Below, piece by piece: positions 33,200 through 43,126 of a stretch of DNA of 64,000 nt. The stretch lies in NCBI RefSeq assembly GCF_004151105.1, contig NZ_PHRF01000172.1, positions 1-64,000 on the forward strand, in the 5' to 3' direction. The translations under genes and the position numbers were made by a program. This DNA is from Streptomyces sp. L-9-10 (lineage in GTDB: Bacteria; Actinomycetota; Actinomycetes; Streptomycetales; Streptomycetaceae). The notes beneath the pieces were generated by a model, which did not search any database, was not told the origin of the DNA, and saw only the letters and a list, made by a program, of their open reading frames with translations. Within the stretch, counting starts at the first letter, position 1; each line of letters begins with the position of its first letter.

Positions 33200-34404
33200 A
33201 GCAGCAGGGATTTCGGCTGCGCGGAGAGCGTCCGGTCCAGGACGAGCGACGCCGCTCCCACGGCCGCGACGTTCTCGCCGACGGCGGTGGTGATGACCAG
33301 CGTGGGATGGATCGGCTTGACGAACGGGGACTGCGCGACCATCGGCTCGATGAGGGCGAGGAGCCGGTCGGCGAGGAGGTGCCATATCGGGCCGCCGAAG
33401 ACGATGGTGTCCACGTCCAGGAGCGTGGCGGCCGCGCAGACCCCCCGGCCGATCCGCACCCCCCAGCGGTCGATGATGCTGCCGGCCCGCTCGTCTCCCC
33501 GCTCGGCGAGGACCGCCAGCTGTTCGAGGCCGCGCTGGGCGTCCCCGGGATCCATGGGGGTGAACTCCCCGCCGAGCACACCGAGCGCGATGGCCTCGTC
33601 GACCAGGACCCGGGTCGAGCAGGCCGCGCCGAGACCGCCGACCTCGCCGACGTTGCCGGAGACGCCGCGCAGCACGGTGTCGTCGACGACCAGCCCCATG
33701 CCGGAGCCTGTGCCGAGATAGAAGAAGAGGAAGTTACGGCTCTCGGTGGCCGCCCCGGACCAGCGCTCGGCGACGACGGCCGCGATCACGTCCTTGTCCA
33801 GCAGGGCGGGATAGCCGGTCGCCTCGCTGAGCTGGTCGCGCAGCGGGACGCTTCCCCAGCCGGGCAGTTCGGGCGGGTCCACGACCAGCCCGGCCGCCGC
33901 GTCGATCGGTCCCGGCGCGGCGATCCCCAGGCCCAGTACGCGTTCCCTGTCCACGCCCGACTCGGCCACCAGCGCGGTCACCGAGGCGGCGATGCCCGCC
34001 ACGACCTGGTCGGTGTCGCCGCCGCGCGGAGTCCGTTCGCTGCGCTGGGCGACGACCGTACCGAGCAGGTCGAGCAGTACGTACGTGATGACGGCCGGGT
34101 CGAGATGCACGCCCACGGCGTACCGGGCCCCGGGGGCGATCCGGAGGAGCGTACGGGGTTTGCCGCTGCCGGTGCTCTGCTTCCCGGACTCGCGGGCCAC
34201 GCCCTGGTCGAGCAGCCTGCGGGTGATGTTGGAGACGGTCTGCGCCGACAGCCCGGTGGCCTGGGCGAGTTCGACCCGGCTCAGGCCCGCGGAGTGGCGC
34301 CGGATCGCGTCCAGGACGACGGATTCGTTGAAGTCGCCCATGCGTGGCAGGTTGGTGCCGCGTCTGATCGACGCCTTCCCGGCGCTCGCCTTCTTGCTCG
34401 TCAA
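33193..34404 (-). CDS. ROK-family transcriptional repressor
   Basis: About 403 residues from a TTG start (TSKKASAGKASIRRGTNLPR follows) with GGGAG upstream. An N-terminal MarR-like helix-turn-helix is seen (LSRVELAQATGLSAQTVSNI), then a wing (GSGKPRTLLRIAPG). The ROK actin-like domain follows (AVGVHLDPAVITYVLLDLLG, LGLGIAAPGPIDAAAG, YLGTGSGMGLVVDDTVLRG, VFGGPIWHLL). The usual zinc-binding Cys cluster of ROK proteins is reduced to LGAACSTRV. It probably controls the ABC operon, ManD-like gene and GH39 gene around it in response to a sugar. It follows GH39 on the same strand. Confidence 0.87.
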   Translation of the reverse strand: MTSKKASAGKASIRRGTNLPRMGDFNESVVLDAIRRHSAGLSRVELAQATGLSAQTVSNITRRLLDQGVARESGKQSTGSGKPRTLLRIAPGARYAVGVHLDPAVITYVLLDLLGTVVAQRSERTPRGGDTDQVVAGIAASVTALVAESGVDRERVLGLGIAAPGPIDAAAGLVVDPPELPGWGSVPLRDQLSEATGYPALLDKDVIAAVVAERWSGAATESRNFLFFYLGTGSGMGLVVDDTVLRGVSGNVGEVGGLGAACSTRVLVDEAIALGVLGGEFTPMDPGDAQRGLEQLAVLAERGDERAGSIIDRWGVRIGRGVCAAATLLDVDTIVFGGPIWHLLADRLLALIEPMVAQSPFVKPIHPTLVITTAVGENVAAVGAASLVLDRTLSAQPKSLLLG

Positions 34405-34528
34405 AATCCGTCTCCCGGCCCCGGAAAGGGACGACGGCCAGATGCCGCCGTTCCCTGGGTGCGTCAAATCGATGGAATCGTACCGGCTGGGGCGTGAAGC
34501 GTGTCCGCAAAGCCCGCTTGTGCCGGTA

Positions 34529-36118
34529 TCAGCCCAACTGCTCGACAAGGATGAGCGACCAGGGGCTGACGGCCGTGTCCAGCCGCAGCACCCCGTCCTC
34601 ACCGGCGGCGACGGTCCGTACCTCGGTGGCACGGGCCAGCCGGTCGAGATGGGCGAGCTGCTCGCGGGTGGGCGCGGCCGGCGAACCGAGTTCCCGCCAG
34701 GCCCCGATGGCGTCTCCGTGCGCGGAGTCCAGCACCTCGACCCGGAAGGGGGCGCCGGCCGCGAGCGCGCCGATCTCCAGCGTCAGCCGCCGGGGCCGCC
34801 CCTTGGCCTGGGTGACCTCGGCCACGGCCCGGCCGTCGAAGGAGGCGGGCACGGACTTGGGCTCCTCCTCCGGATAGTGGTGGACGAGCGCGGTGATCCG
34901 GCCGGTGGCGGCCGAGCGGGTCACGACATGGTCCTCGCCGCGCTCGATCAGCTCGTCGCCGAGTGCGTGCAGCATGCGGTACGCGTGGAAGGTCGGCTTG
35001 GGGACACCGGGCAGCGTGATCATGCCGAAGCCGCCGTGGAACAGCTCGTCGCCCGCCCCGCCCTCCTCGAAGACGTCCGTGAACGTCCAGTACGCGAGCG
35101 AGTCGACCGTACCGAGCGAGTGCAGGACCGAGCGCGTGACGTAGGTGGCGGCGGGCAGCGTGTCATGGGTGTGGTCGCGCGGCGAGGAGGACGAGGACCA
35201 CTCGGTGAGATGGATCTCGGCGTCCGGATACGGGCTCTTGGCGATCAGTTCGCGCAGCAGGGCCAGGTCGACCGGGGTGGCGTCCTTGCCCCGGGTGAGC
35301 TTCTCGCCCTGGCCGTGCTCGTCCAGCGCCCAGTCCGTGGGGTACGGGTGGGTGGAGACGAAGTCGACGGGCAGCCCTTCCGCGACGCAGTAGTCCAGGA
35401 AGGCCGCCATCCACACCGGACGCCATTCCAGGTCGTCGATGTCGTCGCGGCCCGCGACGATACGGCGGGAGACATCCTCGGACTCGCCGCCGAAGCGCTC
35501 GTCGGGTACGAAGTTGGAGGTGGCGGGGCCGCCGACGCGCAGCCGCTCGTCCACGTTCTTCACCGCGCGCGCGGTGACCTTGTACAGCTCGAAGTACTCG
35601 GAGCGGGTGCCGCGGAAGAAGCCCCGGAGGTTGGCCTCGTTCCACACCTCGAAGTACCAGTGGCGCACCTCCTCGATCCCGTACCGGGTGATCCAGTGGC
35701 GGGTGATGCCATCGATCAGCGCGGCCCATTTGTCGAGGTCCACGGGCGGGGCGCCGTGCGCTCCCCACCAGAAGACGGTGTTGGTCTCCCGGGCGAGGGC
35801 ACGCGGGCTGAAGCCGAACTCCACGAACGGCCTGACGCCGAGGTCCAGGAGGAAGTCGAAGAGCGCGTCGACGTACTGGAAGTTGTGGACCGCGGTGCCG
35901 TCCTCACGCTCCGTGTACACGAACATGTCGTCGTGGAAGAGCCCGTGGAAGCGGATGTACTCGAAGCCGCACGCCTCGTGGGCCTCGCGGAGCTGGCGCT
36001 GCCAGTCGGCGCGCAGCCCCTCGTTGGCGCGTCCGGCGCCGACGACGCGGCTCCAGAAGTGCGGCAGCGGGGTCGCGGGGGCGTTCGCGAGGGCACTGAC
36101 CGTGATGTCGCCCGACAT
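34529..36118 (-). CDS. GH39-family glycoside hydrolase (beta-xylosidase/alpha-L-iduronidase type)
   Basis: A 529-residue protein with the GH39 (beta/alpha)8 barrel and a C-terminal beta-sandwich. The acid/base Glu is in HWYFEVWNEANLRGF (residue about 163) and the nucleophile Glu is in AEIHLTEWSSSSSPRD. Other landmarks are YIRFHGLFHDDMFVY, RPFVEFGFSPRALA and DFVSTHPYPTDWA. No signal peptide, so it acts inside the cell on an imported oligosaccharide. Known GH39 activities are beta-xylosidase and alpha-L-iduronidase. Together with the SDR and ManD-like genes this suggests a xylose/uronic-acid oligosaccharide. Start is the ATG of MSGDITVSAL. Confidence 0.9.
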   Translation of the reverse strand: MSGDITVSALANAPATPLPHFWSRVVGAGRANEGLRADWQRQLREAHEACGFEYIRFHGLFHDDMFVYTEREDGTAVHNFQYVDALFDFLLDLGVRPFVEFGFSPRALARETNTVFWWGAHGAPPVDLDKWAALIDGITRHWITRYGIEEVRHWYFEVWNEANLRGFFRGTRSEYFELYKVTARAVKNVDERLRVGGPATSNFVPDERFGGESEDVSRRIVAGRDDIDDLEWRPVWMAAFLDYCVAEGLPVDFVSTHPYPTDWALDEHGQGEKLTRGKDATPVDLALLRELIAKSPYPDAEIHLTEWSSSSSPRDHTHDTLPAATYVTRSVLHSLGTVDSLAYWTFTDVFEEGGAGDELFHGGFGMITLPGVPKPTFHAYRMLHALGDELIERGEDHVVTRSAATGRITALVHHYPEEEPKSVPASFDGRAVAEVTQAKGRPRRLTLEIGALAAGAPFRVEVLDSAHGDAIGAWRELGSPAAPTREQLAHLDRLARATEVRTVAAGEDGVLRLDTAVSPWSLILVEQLG

Positions 36119-36196
36119 GGTGGTTCCTTCCGTCCCGGTACGGCAGGCAGTGGTGCTGGTACTGACGCTGGTGGTGGTGCTCTGCGACAGACGATA

Positions 36197-36209
36197 AATC
36201 AAAATGATT
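36197..36209. promoter_or_regulatory. AATCA-AAA-TGATT dyad upstream of GH39
   Basis: A perfect 5+3+5 palindrome 79 bp upstream of the GH39 start, in an AT-rich patch that also holds a likely promoter. The half-site pattern AAATC-N4-TGAT recurs in the ABC operon promoter at 31621-31633. Candidate ROK operator. Confidence 0.45.
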
Positions 36210-36294
36210 GATATATCTAATCCCCGGGACGGGACCCATCCGGACCGTTATCGCCCCTGCCGTCGCGAAGGCCGCCGGCGCTACGTTGGATTCC

Positions 36295-36786
36295 ATGTAT
36301 GCGACGCGAGTCAGCCACCGCGTGAACGCCCCCCGCGCTGCCGTCTACCGAGCACTTCTCGACCCGGAGGCGGTCGCGAGCTGGCGAGTGCCCGACGGCA
36401 TGACCAGCCACGTACACACGTTCGATCCCCGCGAGGGCGGAACGTTCCGCGTCTCCCTCACCTACGACGACCCGGCCGCCACCGGCAAGTCGGCCGCGCA
36501 CACCGACACGTACCACGGCCACTTCGCACGGCTCGTGCCGGACGAGCAGGTGACCGAAGTGTTCGCGTTCGAGACGACGGGCCCCGGCATGAGCGGCACG
36601 ATGACGATGACGACCACACTCACCGACGCGGACGGCGCGACGGATGTCGTGATCGTGCACGAGGGAATGCCCGACGCCGTGCCCGCCGCCGACAACGAGC
36701 TGGGCACCCGCATGGCCTTGGCGAACCTCGCGCGGCTGGTCGAGTCGGACGGGCGACCGGACGGCGGACCTGCGGAACCCCGATAA
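36295..36786 (+). CDS. SRPBCC/AHSA1-family protein
   Basis: A 163-residue START/SRPBCC (Bet v1-like) domain protein. The characteristic opening is TRVSHRVNAPRAAVYRALLD, then WRVPDGMTSHVHTFDPREGG, TYHGHFARLVPDEQVTEVF and the C-terminal helix ELGTRMALANLARLVES. AHSA1-like members bind small hydrophobic ligands or act with chaperones or ArsR regulators; no partner is visible here. Start is the ATG of MYATRVSHRV. Upstream in-frame residues overlap the GH39 promoter and are excluded. Confidence 0.88.
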   Translation: MYATRVSHRVNAPRAAVYRALLDPEAVASWRVPDGMTSHVHTFDPREGGTFRVSLTYDDPAATGKSAAHTDTYHGHFARLVPDEQVTEVFAFETTGPGMSGTMTMTTTLTDADGATDVVIVHEGMPDAVPAADNELGTRMALANLARLVESDGRPDGGPAEPR

Positions 36787-36810
36787 CCGAACAGGCACCC
36801 CGCGGCACCG

Positions 36811-39582
36811 TCAGCGCTCGTCAGAGCCGGATTCCGCGCTCCGCTCCCCCTTCGTTCCAGCCACCGGAAGCACATACTGGCCGGCGAGACGCGCCAGGTG
36901 CAGCGGGAGCGGACGGGCCAGTGGGGGGTAATCGTCGTGATAGCGCAACTGATGCGCCAGCGTCGCCCACTCCGCCGGCCGGTCGGGCATCTCACCTTCG
37001 CGCCCGGAGTCCGCCAGTGCCTTCTCCGACAGGCACCCGAGTACGGTGATCTCGAGTTGCCCGGGGTTCCACGCGGTCTTTCCCGGCGCTGTCCGGCCTG
37101 TCTCCGTGGGCGCCAGCTTCATGAGCCCCTTCGGCAGTTTCGCCGCCGTGTGCGGGGTGGCGGCCGTACTGGCGAAGACGCGGCTCTCCGCCCCTCCCGT
37201 CCCCCAGACGCCCTCGGCAAAGCCGATCTTGTCCTTGGCGTCGTGGGCGTACCACTCGGCCACCTCCTCCCTCGCGTTCGCGTCCCGAACGAGCACCATG
37301 CGCAGGTCGTGCCCGTACACCGTGAGGCGCTGGCCGGGTTCGGTACCGAAGCCGAGCATGTCGCGGGCCAGCGAACCGTTGCGCAGCCGTGGCCAGCACT
37401 GACGCAGATTGCCCGCGTCCGCCAGCAAGAGCGTCGGGCGGTCGCGGAGCTGGAAGAGCAGGGCGCGGATCTGTCCCTCGGTCTCCCGCTGCCGGCGCTG
37501 CTCCGCGCCGGCGCGGTCGGCGGGCCGCCCACCTGCCGGGGTGGTCGCGTCGTCACCGCCGTCGCCCGTGCCCCCGCTTGCCACGTCCGAGCCGGGAGTC
37601 TCGGAGAGGAGCAGCAACAGTTTCGGGTACGGCACCCACTCCGTACGCTCGGCGTCCCACCCTTCGATGACGCCGGAGCCGTCTCCGGGACGGACTCGCA
37701 CCGCGACGAGACGGCGGGCGGGGCAACGCGTGGGTCCCTTCCTCGTGTGGCGGACGAGCCAGAGCGCCGCGTACTGGATGTCGCCGGGGATTCCGGCTCC
37801 GACCCTGTGAGCGGGCGGGCTGATCGCGCCGAGCTGCCGGAGCGCGTCCAGCCAGGTCCACCGGGCGCGGTGCTCCAGGTCACCGGCGGTGTCGTCGGGC
37901 GGGTTGACGAACTGGCTGAGCCACCCCCGCCTCGCCCAGGCGACGCGCAGCGCGTGTTTGGGATCGGAGTCCGGGACGGCGGCGAAACGGTCCTTACCGG
38001 CGATTTCCGCGATCACGACACCGGCGTCGTCGCCGCGCGGCGCAGCCATCCGGTCCGCAACGATTTCGCAGCGCCCTTCGACAGCGTCCGCGAGCCGGAC
38101 GGCCCTCGATCGCCTGCGGTCCCGGGAGACCGGCAGTGCGTGGGCCAGGGGCCCGGCCGGCCGGGCCCGTACGCGGATATCGATGCCTTCGCCCCGCCAC
38201 TGCCAGGTGTCCTCGGCCTCCGGGCCCACCCTCTCTCCGGGACCGAAGCCGATGAGCTTCGGCAGCTCCGCGAGCAGCGCGGCACGTGTTTCCGGGCACT
38301 GCCAGAAGATCTCGACGTCTAGGGGACGGCCGTTCAGCGCTCGTGCCAGTGCCGCGCGGCGTTGCAGGGCCATCTGCGCCTCTCGTACGCCCGGCCCACC
38401 GCTGCCGGCCGAACGGGGAAGCAGCGACGGGGTGTTGCGCCGGGTGACCCGGGTCAGGTCGGTGACCCGGCGCAGCACCGGGCGCAGTCCCTCTTCGACC
38501 CAGGCGTCCAAGTCCGCCCGTTCCCGGGGCATCAACCCGGGGCCGACCGCGTGTGGACCGACCGAAGGGTGGTAGACGATGCCGGCGGCCACGTCGGCGC
38601 ATCCATTGATCCAGCGTTCCGGATGGGCGAAGAGTTCCGCGGGCTCCGGGTAGCGGCGCACGATGTCCAGTTCGGGCAGCAGCGCGGCGGGGCTGTGGCG
38701 GCGCCAGGCGAGTTCCTTTCGGCGCCGGTCGTAGCCGAGGGTGTTCACCATCAGCCGGTGGCCCCGGTCCGGCCCCTCCGGCCATGGAAGCGGGGCGTCG
38801 AGCAGCACCGTCGCCCCGCCGAGCAGATGGGGGCGCACGTCCAACCGCGTCGCCCACCGGCGCACTTGCGTGGACACGTGGACGCGGAACCGTGAGGCGA
38901 ACGGCACTGTGTGGACCGTGATGTTCAGGCATGCCGAGTAGTACCAGGTCTGCTTGCGGTGTTCGTACCGCTGGGGCGGCCAGGAGACGAGTCTCGCTCC
39001 GTTCCCCGAGCTCTCGACGCGGAAATGAAGTGCGGTGCCGTGCGTGCGGAACGCTCGCGCGGCCAACCGGAAGGCGACCCACTCCGGCAACAGGCTGTAC
39101 AGCCGTGCGGCGGGTTCGGCGGTACCGCCTGCCGATGTCACCGTCTCGGTGAGGTCCACCTGCTCGGACTCCCATTGCGGGAGCCGCACCGCCACGGTCG
39201 GATCCTCGGACAGCAGCTTCTCTTCCAGATCGGCGCCTTCGCCCTCGTCGTCCTCCCGGAACAGGCCCGCCGACCAGGTGCCGATCAACGGAGCGAGCAC
39301 GTCCGGCGGCACGGCTTCCCGCGCGTAGAGCCATGGCAACCGACCGTCCGTTCCCACGTTGCGGCCGGTCGCGATGACGCCGGGCGCCAACGCCTGGAGC
39401 AGGGAGTTGAGCCGACGCACGGGAAGCCGGTCGGGACGACCGGCTTCGCCATTGGCCTCGGCGCGGATCCGGGTGAGTTCCGTACGCAGGTCTTCGCCGA
39501 GCCGGAGCACGTGCGGCTCCTCCAGCCACGGCCCGTGGTGCGGGTCGGGTTCATAGGCCGTGGTGCGAATGGTGTGGTACAT
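36811..39582 (-). CDS. pPIWI-RE protein (PIWI-like, defence)
   Basis: A 923-residue protein that I assign to the prokaryotic PIWI-RE family: a pPIWI_RE_X domain at the N-terminus, a MID-like centre and an RNase-H-fold PIWI domain at the C-terminus. Supporting landmarks are LYSLLPEWVAFRLAARAFR, YYSACLNITVHTVPFASRFR, LMVNTLGYDRRRKELAWRR, IGFGPGERVGPEAEDTWQW, RPTLLLADAGNLRQCWP, RMVLVRDANAREEVAEWYA (the Arg and Glu that name the family) and PLPLHLARLAGQYVLP at the C-terminus. The family is predicted to use an RNA or DNA guide against invading nucleic acid. A strong AGGAGGT overlaps the helicase stop, giving coupled translation. About 60 residues of Gly/Asp/Ala-rich linker interrupt the region near residue 640. 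Confidence 0.85.
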   Translation of the reverse strand: MYHTIRTTAYEPDPHHGPWLEEPHVLRLGEDLRTELTRIRAEANGEAGRPDRLPVRRLNSLLQALAPGVIATGRNVGTDGRLPWLYAREAVPPDVLAPLIGTWSAGLFREDDEGEGADLEEKLLSEDPTVAVRLPQWESEQVDLTETVTSAGGTAEPAARLYSLLPEWVAFRLAARAFRTHGTALHFRVESSGNGARLVSWPPQRYEHRKQTWYYSACLNITVHTVPFASRFRVHVSTQVRRWATRLDVRPHLLGGATVLLDAPLPWPEGPDRGHRLMVNTLGYDRRRKELAWRRHSPAALLPELDIVRRYPEPAELFAHPERWINGCADVAAGIVYHPSVGPHAVGPGLMPRERADLDAWVEEGLRPVLRRVTDLTRVTRRNTPSLLPRSAGSGGPGVREAQMALQRRAALARALNGRPLDVEIFWQCPETRAALLAELPKLIGFGPGERVGPEAEDTWQWRGEGIDIRVRARPAGPLAHALPVSRDRRRSRAVRLADAVEGRCEIVADRMAAPRGDDAGVVIAEIAGKDRFAAVPDSDPKHALRVAWARRGWLSQFVNPPDDTAGDLEHRARWTWLDALRQLGAISPPAHRVGAGIPGDIQYAALWLVRHTRKGPTRCPARRLVAVRVRPGDGSGVIEGWDAERTEWVPYPKLLLLLSETPGSDVASGGTGDGGDDATTPAGGRPADRAGAEQRRQRETEGQIRALLFQLRDRPTLLLADAGNLRQCWPRLRNGSLARDMLGFGTEPGQRLTVYGHDLRMVLVRDANAREEVAEWYAHDAKDKIGFAEGVWGTGGAESRVFASTAATPHTAAKLPKGLMKLAPTETGRTAPGKTAWNPGQLEITVLGCLSEKALADSGREGEMPDRPAEWATLAHQLRYHDDYPPLARPLPLHLARLAGQYVLPVAGTKGERSAESGSDER

Positions 39583-39592
39583 GGGATACCTC

Positions 39593-42500
39593 CTAGCGGG
39601 TGGGCTCCAGCTCTCGCGGATGGGACGAGGCGGGAGCGGGCGTGAGCAGACGGGCGAGCATGCATCGCAACGGCTCGTACAGGGCACGGGCGATGACGCG
39701 CTCTTCGGCGGTCTTCGTGTCGCTGTCGAAGTACGGGTCCAGCACATCGAGCATGCTGTGCAGCAGACTGGACATGGGGGTGTCGGGGTGCGGTGACGCC
39801 GACGCGCGGTTCGGTGCGAATGCGGCATCGACGAAGACCACTCGCGCCGGTACACCACCGCGCAGCAGTCGCCCGATCACCTGCCACATCAGGACCAACA
39901 TGTCCCACGTGACCCTCTCCCGCTCGTCGCCGAGGCGGCTCCACGCCATCGAGCGTTCGAGCACCTGGTACCAGCGCGAGCGGGCACGGCGGCGGACATC
40001 GTCCGCACCCTCCTCAACGGTGGGCCACGCCTTCACCCAGGAGTCGAACTCGCCATAGGTGGTGGCGCGGACGATCCAGTCATTGACCGCGTGGACGGCC
40101 AGTGACAGGTCGTGGGGGTGGGGATTGGGCCGGGCCAGGAAGTAGACCGTACCGATGGCGGCCTCGTCGTCATCGTTGAGAATGTTGTGGCCCCGCTCCA
40201 CGGCCAGCAGAGGTGCCACAAGGATGTTCGCGTTGAGATCCTTCAGATGTTCGACGTCGCCTCGGCGCAGCGAGCGAGCACGATAGGCGGAGGGTGCTTC
40301 GTCCTCCGGGGCGATCTCCTCGTCGTCCGAGACGAGACAGAGCACACTGTCGCGCCAGCGGGAGTTGAGGTTGTGCAGGGTGTCGGCGACCACACGGGCT
40401 TCGGCGTAGCTGCCGACCAGCAGCAGGATCTGCTCCCGCCCCGGTGGCAGGGACAGCAGCTCTCGCTCCAGCGGGCCCCCGTCGAGGACGTCATACTCCC
40501 CCGCGCCCAGATACGTGGCGATGCGGCGCAGTTTCTCGGGGCGGTCCTCCGGGTTGGTTCCGGACAGGCGCAGTTTCTCGTCACCATCGTCGATGAATTC
40601 GAACCGCATCTCACTCTCGGCCGCGATGCGCTCGGTCACCTCGGGCAGCGGCTCGATGATCACACCGACCGGAACACACACGTGGTAGCGGCTGGACGCG
40701 CCCGCCCAACTGCTCCCGGACATGAGCAGGAGATGTGCGCCGGGGCGGCCGTCCACGGAGGCGAGATGGGGCATGGCACGCAGCAGTTCGCGACCGACGC
40801 CGCTACAGCGGAAGAAGGTGAGTTCCCCGCTGCGGACGCCGCCCTCGTCCTCGCCGGAGACCCGGAACTGGAACCCCAGCACATTGCCCATGGGCGCCTC
40901 GGGCACCATGGGGCCGTAGTCGAGCGGCCGACGGTACATGTCGTTGTAGCCCAGGCTGAGAGCGGCCTCGACCCGCGGCCACATGGCGTTGATCATGGCG
41001 AGACGGGGTTCCAGAGCGCACAGCAGCAGTGTGAACTCGAAGCGCTTGGCCAGCTCTTCCCGCCACTGCTCGGGAGTCTGCGGCGGCGGCAGTGGCTTGA
41101 GCTTCCGGGCCCCGCGCCCGCGCTTCTTCTGCCGCTCCTCCTCGCGGCGCGCCCACTCCGCGAAATCTTCCTTGTATGCCCGTCGTCGGGACGCCAGGTG
41201 CTCCGCGTCGATACGGAAGACGGTCTCCATGACCGCCATGAGGCGACGCCGGGTGTTCTCCGGATTCCCCGTGTGGAGTGTTTCGTTGAGCAGTGCGGTC
41301 AGATGGCTGAAATCCTCTTCCGTCCGTCGGGCGCGGTCACCGAAGGGGTTGTCGCGGAACGCGTCGAGGAATGTGCCCAGCGCCTCCCTCGGCGCGTGGT
41401 TCTCGTGCTCCGGACCACTGTCCTCCGGAAGCGGATAGCGTTCGTCGAGCAGACCGAGTTGGAGCGTCCAGGCGCTGAAGTACCCCGTACGGACCCAGCT
41501 GCGCAGGTCATAGTCCGCGACGAGCATCGCGTACAGCCGGTCCGTCGCGGAGGCCGCGGTGTTGAGCGCGGCGGAGAAGGTCTCCACGTCTCGCTCGGAG
41601 AGCTGGGTACGCCCGCTCGCCGCGAGTTCCCGGATCTTGTGCCGGGTGAGCTCGTCGATGAAGCCCTTGTCCTCGTCGCTGGCGAGAACCGCTGCCGGCG
41701 CGAAGATCTGGTCCAACTGCATCTGTACGCGGTCGGCCTCGTCGACAATCACGAGGTCGCTGCGTCGACACGCGAGTTCGAGGTAACGGATACGCTCGCC
41801 GTTCTGCGGACGAGGTGGCGAGGCGTCGATCAGACCGGCTGGTGTGGCAACCCAGATGAACGCGTCGACCAGGCTGCGAGCCCCGTGATGCCGAGGGCAG
41901 ACGGACCAGTAAGGACAACTCGTCAGGTGCTTCTGCCAGGGAGATGTCCGCGCGCCGGATCTGCCGCGCCCCGGGTCCGAGCGCGGCCTCAGCCGGGCGC
42001 AGGGGGCCTCGGTGAAGGCGAGCGGTTCAGCGGACGGCGCGGCGCCCTGTCTCCGGGCGTTGAGGGCGCAGGATGTGCCGAGGTAGGCGAAGGCCGGGTC
42101 GCCGTGGGCGAGTAGTCGGTGCTCGCCCCGCCCTGCGAGCCGACGGTGCAGCCGCTGGGCGTGCCGCTCCCGGCCGGAGGAACCCAGGACGGGGGCGGCC
42201 GCGCCATCCGTGTAGAGGTTGTAGAGCTCAACCAGCTTCAGCACCTCCGCGACGTCGGAGACCACGATGGTGGTGCGCTTGCCGAGCTTCGCGAGGTGCA
42301 CGGCGATGATGTCGCGCAGCGTGCTCTTGCCCGCACCCACGATGCCGAGCAGGTGCTGGATCTTGTCGATCGTGAACTCGAAGTCGTGACGCTTGTGGAA
42401 GGCGTCTTCCTCCTTCGAGGAGAGCTCGAACGCCCCGAGCCGCTCCACCCATCGCGGCGCCCGTTCCTTTCCGGTACGGGCATACGCGGCGTCCATCTCC

Positions 42501-43126
42501 GCCGCGGTGCGCTCCAGATCCTCGCGGGTGAAGACCAGGGGCTCACCGTCACCGACGGGGGTCATGTCCAGGTCGTGGGCGATGACGGGGGTGTGAGGAA
42601 CGCTCGGCAGATCGACCACCGCGAGGGAGCGGCTGACGGGAAAGGCGTGCGGTCCCGTGCCCGCGACCGGCAGTCGTTTGCCCGCCAGCGGCGGGGCCGC
42701 CCGCAGCAACTGGTCGTAGACCTTGAAGCGGTCGCCGGCGACGGAGACCTCGCGGCGTGCGGCCGACGCCTCGGTTTCCGGTACGTCGTAGCCGCGCACC
42801 CTCGCGTCGAATCGCTGGTAGCGCTCAAGGGCCTCACGCCAGGTCCTGCCTCTGCGCAAGGTCCACAGCGAGTACCGGGCGACCCGCAGCGTCCTCGCCG
42901 CGTCCGGCGGCAGTGGCGCTCCGTACGCCTCCGCGAACCCGTATCCGCTGAACAGCACCCAGGCGCCACCCGCGGGGGTGCCGGGCATCAGCTTCTGCTG
43001 GAGGTACAGGCCGAGTTCGACCTGGCAGAACGCTTCCAGTTCGGGCTTGCGGACGGACTGCCCCAGGAACGCCGCGAGGGCGCGGACCACGTCGTTCAAG
43101 GGTGGTGTGATGCTACGCATCGTCAT
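39593..43126 (-). CDS. DinG-type iron-sulfur helicase of the pPIWI-RE island
   Basis: An 1177-residue superfamily 2 helicase with an N-terminal domain (about 1-240) that I take as the pPIWI-RE island domain Z. Walker A is GIVGAGKST at 261-269, and the DEAD-like motif is VIVDEADRVQ at 459-468. Motif VI is in LMWQVIGRLLRGGVP near the C-terminus. Four cysteines between motif I and the DEAD box (C353, C376, C404, C410, with SCPYWSVCPRHH) match the iron-sulfur arrangement of DinG/XPD helicases, implying 5'-3' unwinding of DNA or DNA/RNA hybrids. The ATG overlaps the stop of the upstream REase-like gene. Length is about right for this subfamily. Confidence 0.85.
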   Translation of the reverse strand: MTMRSITPPLNDVVRALAAFLGQSVRKPELEAFCQVELGLYLQQKLMPGTPAGGAWVLFSGYGFAEAYGAPLPPDAARTLRVARYSLWTLRRGRTWREALERYQRFDARVRGYDVPETEASAARREVSVAGDRFKVYDQLLRAAPPLAGKRLPVAGTGPHAFPVSRSLAVVDLPSVPHTPVIAHDLDMTPVGDGEPLVFTREDLERTAAEMDAAYARTGKERAPRWVERLGAFELSSKEEDAFHKRHDFEFTIDKIQHLLGIVGAGKSTLRDIIAVHLAKLGKRTTIVVSDVAEVLKLVELYNLYTDGAAAPVLGSSGRERHAQRLHRRLAGRGEHRLLAHGDPAFAYLGTSCALNARRQGAAPSAEPLAFTEAPCARLRPRSDPGRGRSGARTSPWQKHLTSCPYWSVCPRHHGARSLVDAFIWVATPAGLIDASPPRPQNGERIRYLELACRRSDLVIVDEADRVQMQLDQIFAPAAVLASDEDKGFIDELTRHKIRELAASGRTQLSERDVETFSAALNTAASATDRLYAMLVADYDLRSWVRTGYFSAWTLQLGLLDERYPLPEDSGPEHENHAPREALGTFLDAFRDNPFGDRARRTEEDFSHLTALLNETLHTGNPENTRRRLMAVMETVFRIDAEHLASRRRAYKEDFAEWARREEERQKKRGRGARKLKPLPPPQTPEQWREELAKRFEFTLLLCALEPRLAMINAMWPRVEAALSLGYNDMYRRPLDYGPMVPEAPMGNVLGFQFRVSGEDEGGVRSGELTFFRCSGVGRELLRAMPHLASVDGRPGAHLLLMSGSSWAGASSRYHVCVPVGVIIEPLPEVTERIAAESEMRFEFIDDGDEKLRLSGTNPEDRPEKLRRIATYLGAGEYDVLDGGPLERELLSLPPGREQILLLVGSYAEARVVADTLHNLNSRWRDSVLCLVSDDEEIAPEDEAPSAYRARSLRRGDVEHLKDLNANILVAPLLAVERGHNILNDDDEAAIGTVYFLARPNPHPHDLSLAVHAVNDWIVRATTYGEFDSWVKAWPTVEEGADDVRRRARSRWYQVLERSMAWSRLGDERERVTWDMLVLMWQVIGRLLRGGVPARVVFVDAAFAPNRASASPHPDTPMSSLLHSMLDVLDPYFDSDTKTAEERVIARALYEPLRCMLARLLTPAPASSHPRELEPTR

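Noticed and set aside
36811..39858. Longer 1015-residue version of the PIWI-RE protein
   Set aside because: The first 92 residues translate the end of the helicase gene out of frame; the ATG at 39582 has AGGAGGT directly upstream.
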